Assembly: GCF_003337235.1 (NCBI RefSeq)
Contig: NZ_QPJC01000001.1
Span: forward strand, 641,419 to 705,418
Source of the DNA: Halopolyspora algeriensis
Lineage (GTDB): Bacteria > Actinomycetota > Actinomycetes > Mycobacteriales > Pseudonocardiaceae
DNA length: 64,000 bases
Direction: 5' to 3'
Below are positions 54,377 to 64,000 of the stretch, piece by piece. Position 1 is the first letter of the stretch. The number at the start of each line of letters is the position of its first letter. The notes under the pieces are model-generated. The model was not told the origin of the DNA. It worked only from the letters and a program-made list of their open reading frames with translations, and made no database searches. Position numbers and translations under genes: made by a program.

Positions 54377-54420
54377 CAACGCAGCAGGGCGCCGTCTGAG
54401 ACGACGGTTCACCGACCACC
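54377..54420 (-). repeat. Intergenic ~44-base repeat, copy B
   Basis: Plus strand begins CAACGCAGCAGGGCGCC and ends GACCACC; the middle GTC-TGA-GAC can form a small hairpin. It matches copies A and C over most of the first 32 bases. It lies 26 bases past the 3' end of the LLM oxidoreductase gene, on that gene's strand, and 96 bases before the HhH-GPD start. Confidence 0.6.
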
Positions 54421-54446
54421 CGACCAAGTCGCGAGGCAGCCTCTCG

Positions 54447-55340
54447 TCAGGCTTCCTTCAGGGAGGGCAGCACCTCGGCGGCGATCGTCTCGACGATGGA
54501 TTCCTGCCCGGCATACGGCGGTTCGGTGCGGGGCCAGTGGGTGATGACGTCGGTGAAGCCGAGCTCACCCGCGCGCCCGAGCACGTCGCGGAAGTGCTCC
54601 ACGCTGGACAGCGAGTACCGCGGGCCGGCGTCGGCCTGCAGGTAGCGCGGTGCCCGCGCAGGCACTCGTCCGGCGGCCTCGAGTGCTTCGGAGAACTGCT
54701 CGGATTTCTCGCGCACCGACCGCCACCACGCCTCGGGGTCGTCGGCCTCGGAGCCTGCGGGGCGACCCGTGGTCACCCATCCGTTGCCGAACCGGGCGGC
54801 CAGTTCCATGGAACGGGGGCTGTTGGCGGCGACGACGAACGGCATGCGCGGTGTCTGTACGCAGCCCGGGGCGCGCCGCGCCTCGACCGCCGAGAAGTAC
54901 TTCCCCCGGTAGGTGGTGCTGTCCTGGGTGAGGATGGCGTCCAGCAGCTCCAGGAACTCGCCGAACCGGTCGACTCGCTCGTGGCCCGGCAGCTCGGCTT
55001 GCCCGAGCACGCTGGTGTCGAAGCCGGAACTGCCCGCGCCGACGCCGAGCAGGAAGCGCCCGTCGGAGACGTCGTCGAGCGCGGTCAGCTCGCGAGCGAA
55101 GTGCACCGGGTGCCGGAAGGTCGGTGAGGCGACGAGCGTGCCGAGCTTGATGCGGGAGGTGACGGTGGCCGCGGCCGTCAGCGTGGGCACGGCGTCGAAC
55201 CACGCCTTGTCCACCAGCGATCGCCAGCCCAGGTGATCGTAGGTCCAGGCATGGTCGAATCCGTACTCCTCGGCCATTCGCCACAGCGGTTCCGCAGCCC
55301 ACCAGCGGTGTTCGGGCAGAATCACGATCCCAACGCGCAC
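54447..55340 (-). CDS. LLM-class F420-dependent oxidoreductase
   Basis: 297 residues from GTG 55340. TIM-barrel luciferase-like protein: VGIVILPEHRWWAAEPLWRMAEEYGFDHAWTYDHLGW, then IKLGTLVASPTFRHPVHFARELTALDDVSDGRFLLGVGAGSSGFD. The latter is the F420/FMN-binding region; the C-terminal part has ITHWPRTEPPYAGQESIVETI. These proteins oxidise or reduce a small substrate with coenzyme F420 or FMN. Divergent from the HAD gene at 55462. Substrate unknown. Confidence 0.92.
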   Translation of the reverse strand: MRVGIVILPEHRWWAAEPLWRMAEEYGFDHAWTYDHLGWRSLVDKAWFDAVPTLTAAATVTSRIKLGTLVASPTFRHPVHFARELTALDDVSDGRFLLGVGAGSSGFDTSVLGQAELPGHERVDRFGEFLELLDAILTQDSTTYRGKYFSAVEARRAPGCVQTPRMPFVVAANSPRSMELAARFGNGWVTTGRPAGSEADDPEAWWRSVREKSEQFSEALEAAGRVPARAPRYLQADAGPRYSLSSVEHFRDVLGRAGELGFTDVITHWPRTEPPYAGQESIVETIAAEVLPSLKEA

Positions 55341-55461
55341 GCCTGTGACCGTATATGCCCGGCCGTGTGCGCAACGAGAGGTTCGCCGTATCGAGCGGGT
55401 TGTCCGGCCAAGTGGTGTGAATCGCTCCCCACCAGCGCTGCGGGACAGGCACGATGGTGGA

Positions 55462-56334
55462 GTGCGTAAACCTGAGCTGGTGGCATCGGATGTGGACGGG
55501 ACCCTGCTGGACCCGTGGGAGCGGGTGAGTCCGCGCACCGCGCGGGCCGTGCAGCGGATCGTGGCGTCCGGGACACCGTTCGTGCTGGTCACCGGTCGTC
55601 CGCCACGGTGGATGCCGCGGATCGTGGCCGAACTCGGCCTGGTCGGTACGGGCCCGGATGCCGCGGTCCCGGTGGGGCAGGATCTGCAGGGTGCCGGCCG
55701 GGGTGGTCTGGCCGTGTGCGCCAACGGTGCGATCGTCTACGACGCGGTTGGTGATGTGGTGCTGCGCAGCAGCGACATCGATCCGCTGCTGCTGCACGAT
55801 GTCGCGCACGAGCTGCGTGCGGCCATCCCGGGATGCTCGTTCGCGGTGGAGCGGCCCGCTCGTGGCGCGCGCGACCGTGTCGACGAGCAGTTCCTCGCCG
55901 AGGAGGCCTTCCGAGGGGTGTGGTCCAACGCCGACCTGCGTGTGGTGCCGACCGACGAGCTTGTCGGCAAGCCCGCCGCGAAGATGCTGGTGCTGCACGA
56001 GCAGCTGACCAGCGGCGAGATGGCCACCGCTGCCGCCGAGGTCGTGAGTTCCCGGTTGCAGGTGACGTACTCGACGAGTGCCGGGCTGCTCGAACTGTCG
56101 GCACCGGGGGTGGACAAGGCTTCGGGGTTGGCTTCGGTCGCCGCGGACCTCGGCGTCGATCGTTCCGACATTCTCGCCTTCGGGGACATGCCCAACGACA
56201 TCGCGATGCTCGATTGGGCCGGGCACGGTGTGGCCGTGCGCAACGCACATCCCGAGGCGCTGGAGATCGCCGACGAGAGAACGGCGAGCAACAGCGACGA
56301 CGGGGTGGCCCAGGTTCTCGAGCGCTGGTGGTGA
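55462..56334 (+). CDS. HAD-family hydrolase (Cof/IIB-type)
   Basis: 290 residues from GTG 55462 with GGTGGA before it. Motif I is LVASDVDGTLLDPWERVS (DxD intact), motif II VLVTGRPPRWM, motif III Lys in GVDKASGLASVAADLG, motif IV ILAFGDMPNDIAMLDWAGHGVAV. The alpha/beta C2 cap spans ~85-200. Cof-type enzymes dephosphorylate sugar phosphates and cofactors such as PLP or FMN. Convergent with the GT87 gene, 7 bases between stops. Exact substrate unknown. Confidence 0.93.
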   Translation: MRKPELVASDVDGTLLDPWERVSPRTARAVQRIVASGTPFVLVTGRPPRWMPRIVAELGLVGTGPDAAVPVGQDLQGAGRGGLAVCANGAIVYDAVGDVVLRSSDIDPLLLHDVAHELRAAIPGCSFAVERPARGARDRVDEQFLAEEAFRGVWSNADLRVVPTDELVGKPAAKMLVLHEQLTSGEMATAAAEVVSSRLQVTYSTSAGLLELSAPGVDKASGLASVAADLGVDRSDILAFGDMPNDIAMLDWAGHGVAVRNAHPEALEIADERTASNSDDGVAQVLERWW

Positions 56335-56341
56335 AACGGAC

Positions 56342-57649
56342 TCACACGCGGGCGACGACTTCGGTCTCGCTGTCTGCGGCGGCGTGGCTGCGGCGCGGAC
56401 GCAACCGCGGCCACGCGACGGCGCAGGCGATGAGGAAGCCGATGCCGATGAGGGTGTAGGCATTGCCGACGACCTGCTGCGAGAACGTCCAGTCGAGTTC
56501 CCGGTCGTCGCCGTACGGCAGGTACCACTGGGGTCCGATCATCACCACGACGGCGCAGAAACCGGTCGTGAGCATCACCCCGTGCCAGCGGTGCCGCAGC
56601 GCCATCGCGAACAGCAGTGCCAGCGTGGGGCCCGCCCACACCCAGTGATGCGACCAGGAGATCGGCGAGACCAGCAGCCCGAGCACGGCGTTGATCATCA
56701 GCGCCAGCGGCGTATTCCCGGATCGCAGCGCATGGCGCATCCCGGCCACGGCCAACAGCAGCAGGACCAGCGATCCGGCGATCCAGAGCGCGTCCAGCGC
56801 CGTCCCGGTGATCTCCTGCTTCGCCAACAGGCTGCGCAGGGTGAGATTGCCGGTGTAGACGGTGCCGAACGAGTCGCCGGTCGCGGGCATCCGGTCCAGC
56901 CACCAGGCGGCGGCGTCGTCGGGGGCGGCGAGGAAGCCGATCAGGACGGTGGCCGAGAAGGTCAGCAGCGACACCGATGCCGCACGCAGGTCCTTGCGCA
57001 CCACGAACAGGAGCAGGAACACCAGCGGGGTCAGTTTGATCGCGGCCGCGATGCCCACCAGCAGGCCACGCGGCCAGCGCACTCGCCCCAGTGCGGGCCC
57101 GGGCAGCAGGCAGTCGGCGGCAACCAGCGCCATGAGCACGAGGTTGATCTGGCCGTAGTTGAGGGTCTCGCGCGAGGGTTCGATCAGTGTGAGCCACGGC
57201 AGCACCACGGCGGTGGCGCCGGCGACCAGCCCCGAACGCGGCGCGAGATGGGGCGAACAGCGCGCGAGCGCGTAGGCGGTGACGAGCAGGGACAGGTGTG
57301 AGCAGACCGCGACCGTGACAATGGCGGCCTCGGTCGACATCCAGGTCAGTGGCACGAACAGCAGCGCGGCGAAGGGCGGGTAGATGAACGGCAGGGTGCC
57401 GACGTCGGGGCTTGCCACGGGGGTGAGGTCGCTGCCGTAGATCTCCCTGCCGTCGAGCCAGGCCTGGGCGCCGAGCCGGTAGATACCGGTGTCGATGTAG
57501 CCGCGGGTGTCGATCCAGTGCACGAACCACACGGCGAGGATCTCGGCGATGACCGCCACGACCAGCACGGTCGGCAGGAGCCGGCTGTCGCGTACTCGCG
57601 GCACTGCCCTGGTCACCGTTTCCGGCCCTCCCCGACCTTCGGCCTGCAT
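56342..57649 (-). CDS. GT87 polyprenol-phosphate-mannose-type glycosyltransferase
   Basis: 435 residues, about ten membrane helices. Motifs: VWFVHWIDTRGYIDTGIYRLGAQAWLDGREIYG, with Asp in the first periplasmic loop as the likely base. Further on come TLPFIYPPFAALLFVPLTW, ETLNYGQINLVLMALVAADCLL and SPISWSHHWVWAGPTLALLF. These match GT87 (DUF2029) enzymes such as PimE and Rv2181, which add mannose (or a related sugar) from polyprenyl-phosphate donors outside the membrane. Divergent from glf, 150 bases apart. Likely acts on lipoglycans; precise linkage unknown. Confidence 0.88.
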   Translation of the reverse strand: MQAEGRGGPETVTRAVPRVRDSRLLPTVLVVAVIAEILAVWFVHWIDTRGYIDTGIYRLGAQAWLDGREIYGSDLTPVASPDVGTLPFIYPPFAALLFVPLTWMSTEAAIVTVAVCSHLSLLVTAYALARCSPHLAPRSGLVAGATAVVLPWLTLIEPSRETLNYGQINLVLMALVAADCLLPGPALGRVRWPRGLLVGIAAAIKLTPLVFLLLFVVRKDLRAASVSLLTFSATVLIGFLAAPDDAAAWWLDRMPATGDSFGTVYTGNLTLRSLLAKQEITGTALDALWIAGSLVLLLLAVAGMRHALRSGNTPLALMINAVLGLLVSPISWSHHWVWAGPTLALLFAMALRHRWHGVMLTTGFCAVVVMIGPQWYLPYGDDRELDWTFSQQVVGNAYTLIGIGFLIACAVAWPRLRPRRSHAAADSETEVVARV

Positions 57650-57778
57650 TCGTCGCAGCGCCCGATGCTACCCAGGACCCGAAACGGGTTCATCCCGCTG
57701 CTGTAGTGGCGTTGCTGCAGGAACAGCATGCCGACGGCGAAATCGGACACCGTCCACGCGGCTCCAACAGTTGGGTAA

Positions 57779-61047
<3,269 letters not shown>

Positions 61048-61176
61048 TCACCTCCTCGAGATTCGGTGACTTGGGCAGAGCTGTTCCGAGCGCGGTTACC
61101 GACTCGGGGAATCGCCCGAACGAAGAGCCGAAAGAGGAAACGCCGGATTGTTCCGGCCTACGACCCCGGAGACGAA

Positions 61177-61779
61177 GTGGCTGCTGAGCCGACCACGGTG
61201 ATTCCTGTCTCGGAGCAGGAGTGCACCGCCGACACCGACGAGCACAACCCGCAGGTCACCGCGGAGACCATCGCATTGCGCAAGGTGCAGGGGGTGCTGG
61301 CCGGTCCGGCTGTGATCAGAACCGCTCAGGCGATGTCGAAGTTCGGTGACCACGCCATCGGATGGTTGGCCATCGGTGCCGTGGGAGCGCTGGTCGACCG
61401 CACTCGCCGCGGCGAGTGGATCGCCTCGGCGGCCGGTGTGGCGGCGGCGCACGGCGTCTCGATCGCGGTCAAACGCACGGTGCGGCGGCAGCGCCCGCTC
61501 GATCCGCGTATCGAGGTGTTGGTGGACACCCCGAGCACGCTGAGCTTTCCGTCTTCGCATTCGACGTCGACGACGGCGGCGGCGGTGCTGTACGGGGAGC
61601 TGGTCCGTGGGGGCACGACGAGCAGGAGGCTGGTCTCGGTGCTGGTGCCGCCGATGATGGCCAGCCGTCTGGTCCTGGGCGTGCATTACCCGAGTGACGT
61701 GGTCGCCGGATCGGCGCTGGGAGGTGCTGTGGCACTGGGAGTGCGCCGATACGTGAAACGGTGGAGGAACCGTGGCTGA
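61177..61779 (+). CDS. PAP2-family phosphatase (decaprenyl-phosphoribose-phosphate phosphatase-like)
   Basis: 200 residues from GTG 61177, which has GGAGA five bases ahead; the frame is open to GTG 61066, which would add a very basic 37-residue tail. PAP2 motifs: KRTVRRQRPLD, PSSHSTSTTAA and SRLVLGVHYPSDVVAG. About four to five helices. Position between glfT2 and the UbiA-type gene is that of Rv3807c, thought to remove the 5-phosphate of decaprenylphosphoryl-5-phosphoribose in the arabinan-donor pathway. The stop overlaps the next gene by 8 bases. Confidence 0.9.
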   Translation: MAAEPTTVIPVSEQECTADTDEHNPQVTAETIALRKVQGVLAGPAVIRTAQAMSKFGDHAIGWLAIGAVGALVDRTRRGEWIASAAGVAAAHGVSIAVKRTVRRQRPLDPRIEVLVDTPSTLSFPSSHSTSTTAAAVLYGELVRGGTTSRRLVSVLVPPMMASRLVLGVHYPSDVVAGSALGGAVALGVRRYVKRWRNRG

Positions 61780-62845
61780 CAAGTACGAGACCGGGGAGGG
61801 TGAACGCACCCGCCCGGACACCGACGGGGCCCCGGGTGCCGACAGGGTCACTGTGACGAAGGCCGATGATGCCACCGGGCGCACCGAGCCGGAGGACGAG
61901 GGCATCATCGCCGGCGAGGAGGACCCTTCCACTCCCGGGATATCGGCCGCCGCGGCGGATGCCCGGGCGGGCACGACCGGTGGTCTGCTCAAGGGTCTGG
62001 TCCGTGAGGCCCGGCCGAAGCAGTGGGTGAAGAACGTCCTCGTGCTCGCTGCCGTGTTCACGGCGGGTCAGATCGGCAATCCGGGAGTGCTGCTGGACAG
62101 TGCACTCGCGTTCGTCGTGTTCTCGATGGCGGCTTCCGGAGTCTACTTCGTCAACGATGCCAAGGACGTCGAATCGGACCGTGCGCATCCGACGAAGTGC
62201 AAGCGTCCGATCGCGGCGGGTCTGGTGCCACTACCGGTGGCCTATGCCGTCGCGGCGGTGCTGCTGCTCGGGTCGATCGTGGTCTCGGCGCTGGTCAGTA
62301 CGCCGTTGGCCGTCGTGATGTTCGTGTACGTGGCGGTGCAGCTCGGTTACTGCTTCGGTCTCAAGCATCAGCCGGTGATCGACATGTGCATCGTGTCGTC
62401 CGGTTTCCTGCTGCGCGCGGTGGCCGGCGGCGCGGCTGCCCAGCTCTACATCTCGCAGTGGTTCCTGCTGGTGACGGCGTTCGGTTCGCTGTTCATGGTG
62501 GCAGGCAAGCGCTATGCCGAGATCATCCTGGCGCAGAACACGGGAGCGAAGATCCGCAAGTCGCTGGAGGCCTACTCGGCGTCGTACCTGCGATTCGTGT
62601 GGGCGATCTCGGCCGCGATCGTGATCATGACCTACTCGCTGTGGGCGTTCGAGATCCGGGAGGCGGCTTCGTCGATCTGGGGAACGGTCTCGATCGTGCC
62701 GATGGTGATCGCGATCCTGCGCTATGCGATCGACGTCGACAAGGGTGGTGCGGGAGAGCCGGAAGAGGTCGTGCTCAAGGACAAGATCCTGATTATTCTC
62801 GGTGCCGCACTCGTCTGCTGTCTCTTCCTGGCCTTCTATCTGTGA
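61772..62845 (+). CDS. ubiA: Decaprenyl-phosphate phosphoribosyltransferase (UbiA family)
   Basis: 357 residues from GTG 61772; the first ~75 are acidic and disordered. About nine helices. First Asp-rich motif VNDAKDVESDRAHPTKCKRPIAAG and second-motif region GYCFGLKHQPVIDMCIVSSGFLLRAVAGG, then GKRYAEI. This matches mycobacterial Rv3806c, which joins PRPP and decaprenyl phosphate, the first step to the arabinose donor DPA. It completes a glf-glfT2-PAP2-ubiA operon. Confidence 0.95.
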   Translation: MADKYETGEGERTRPDTDGAPGADRVTVTKADDATGRTEPEDEGIIAGEEDPSTPGISAAAADARAGTTGGLLKGLVREARPKQWVKNVLVLAAVFTAGQIGNPGVLLDSALAFVVFSMAASGVYFVNDAKDVESDRAHPTKCKRPIAAGLVPLPVAYAVAAVLLLGSIVVSALVSTPLAVVMFVYVAVQLGYCFGLKHQPVIDMCIVSSGFLLRAVAGGAAAQLYISQWFLLVTAFGSLFMVAGKRYAEIILAQNTGAKIRKSLEAYSASYLRFVWAISAAIVIMTYSLWAFEIREAASSIWGTVSIVPMVIAILRYAIDVDKGGAGEPEEVVLKDKILIILGAALVCCLFLAFYL

Positions 62846-63142
62846 CTCGGGGGCGAGTGGCCCGTGCTCGGCGGTGCCGGGATGGCGGCCGCTCGCCGTG
62901 CCGGGACTCGTGCCTGTCGCGGGGAGCGAAGCCGTGCCCGGCACCGTGTTCGGTTGCTGCCGGGAGCACTCGATCGGGTTTGGTCGTTGCCGGCTGCGGA
63001 CAGCGCCGAGGACACGGTTGCCTCCGAAAGGCAGGAGGGGGTGTCCCGGTGCGGACAGGGCCGAGGTATCCTGTTCGTCGAACCTTCGAGGGGCTGTGAG
63101 CGGCGCCCTCGGGGCCGTTCCGGAAGGTGCGGTCGGGTCCGT

Positions 63143-63171
63143 TTGACGCCGGGTCCGGGCTGCGCTAGTCT
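63143..63171 (+). promoter_or_regulatory. rrn promoter candidate P1
   Basis: TTGACG (63143-63148), a 17-base GC-rich spacer, then TAGTCT (63166-63171). This is the best sigma-70-type match in the leader, about 440 bases before 16S. A GC-rich stretch follows the -10 box only after TGGTTAACAG. Confidence 0.65.
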
Positions 63172-63265
63172 GGTTAACAGAAAACAAGCTTCGGGTGACG
63201 ATGCTCTGCGGGTGCCACCGGGCCTCCGGATACGTGTTACGTACTCCGGTGCCGCTGCGGAAGAC

Positions 63266-63293
63266 TTGCACCAGCACCAAGCGTTGCTATCCT
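63266..63293 (+). promoter_or_regulatory. rrn promoter candidate P2
   Basis: TTGCAC (63266-63271), a 16-base spacer, then TATCCT (63288-63293), about 320 bases before 16S. Tandem promoters are usual for actinobacterial rRNA operons. Confidence 0.55.
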
Positions 63294-63613
63294 GGAAGCG
63301 AGTGAGGCCAAGGCTCACCACGATGGTGGGGGGTCGGCCGCGCGGGTGTTGCGTGGATGCTACACTGAACATCCGCAAGCACATCCACGAGCTTGCCGCC
63401 GCAGGATTCGCCGGGTCTGCTATGAGGACCCGATTTGGCGGGGTTCTTCGCGGTTGGTATCGTGGGAAAAGAATCGCACCTTGAGAACTCAACAGCGTGC
63501 CTAGTCAGTAGCAGCGTTCCGCATCGACGCTATAAAGTGCGGGCGTGGCCGCGTGTCGAGACACCGGCCCGCTCTGATGAAGATCCGTTTCGACGGATTT
63601 TCCATAGGATCAT

Positions 63614-64000
<387 letters not shown>

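Larger units (their letters stand above)
62846..63613 (+). other. rrn promoter and leader region
   Basis: 768 bases without a protein gene between ubiA and 16S rRNA. It contains at least two promoter-like pairs (63143-63171 and 63266-63293). A leader motif TTGAGAACTCAACAGCGTGC lies at 63481-63500, a boxA/processing-type sequence common before actinobacterial 16S genes. A hairpin follows with GCGGGC (63539-63544) pairing GCCCGC (63567-63572) and an inner GTGTC-GA-GACAC. The first ~290 bases (62846-63140) show no recognisable signal. Confidence 0.7.

Noticed and set aside
62850..63484. Several 100-200 codon frames in the rrn upstream region
   Set aside because: They are Arg/Gly/Pro-rich, overlap each other on both strands and lie over rRNA promoters and leader signals.

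Overview
The window is a high-GC actinobacterial chromosome segment. It is gene-dense, with frequent GTG starts and many 4-base ATGA/GTGA gene overlaps. A complete galactan/decaprenyl-phosphoribose block (glf, glfT2, a PAP2 phosphatase, a UbiA-type phosphoribosyltransferase) points to an arabinogalactan cell wall. F420-type oxidoreductases, a mycobacterial-type ferritin and the start of a 16S rRNA gene also fit a Pseudonocardiales/Actinopolyspora-like or related Mycobacteriales-side organism. The genus cannot be fixed from the sequence alone.

Layout. 0-6.7 kb: the 3' end of a gamma-glutamyltransferase gene, a YaaH-like membrane gene broken by an in-frame TGA, a 1080-residue methyltransferase/coiled-coil/GT2/GT4 fusion, msrA and a dodecin. 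6.7-8 kb: tRNA-Gly, an F420/FMN oxidoreductase and a small membrane protein. 8.2-13.8 kb: LytS-type kinase, S49 peptidase, LytTR regulator, small membrane protein and SSS symporter, which look like one sensing/uptake unit. 13.8-20 kb: rhodanese, DUF4328, DUF5926, ferritin and AI-2E-family genes.

20.2-31.6 kb: a two-armed polyol/ketose catabolic locus around a DeoR repressor. The left arm (minus strand) has an RbtT/DalT-like polyol permease, an SDR polyol dehydrogenase, a HAD phosphatase and a D-ribulokinase-like FGGY kinase. The right arm (plus strand) has a HAD phosphatase, a DhaK-DhaL fusion kinase, an RpiB-family isomerase, a 2-hydroxyacid dehydrogenase and an erythritol/xylulokinase-like FGGY kinase. 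GTTA...TAAC inverted repeats lie in both control regions. Together the genes suggest uptake, oxidation, phosphorylation and isomerisation of C4/C5 polyols into pentose-phosphate intermediates.

31.7-37.9 kb: a lone arginine deiminase, a CPBP protease, a DUF2470 gene under a clear IdeR-like iron box, and an uncharacterised gene overlapping fumarylacetoacetase followed by an IclR regulator. 38.1-46.1 kb: cydA-cydB-cydDC (cytochrome bd and its exporter) next to a convergent GAF kinase / NarL-type regulator pair. 46.1-52.1 kb: DoxX, macrodomain, pheA, histidine phosphatase, zincin, septum-formation and serS genes, an order that resembles the pheA-serS region of mycobacteria. 52.3-57.6 kb: sulfotransferase, HhH-GPD protein, LLM oxidoreductase, HAD and GT87. 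57.8-62.8 kb: the galactan block. 62.8-64 kb: an rrn promoter/leader region and the first ~390 bases of 16S rRNA.

Two families of small dispersed repeats stand out. A 47-base palindrome occurs three times, once in frame inside cydDC and once across a stop codon. A ~44-base intergenic element occurs three times, each time just 3' of a minus-strand gene.
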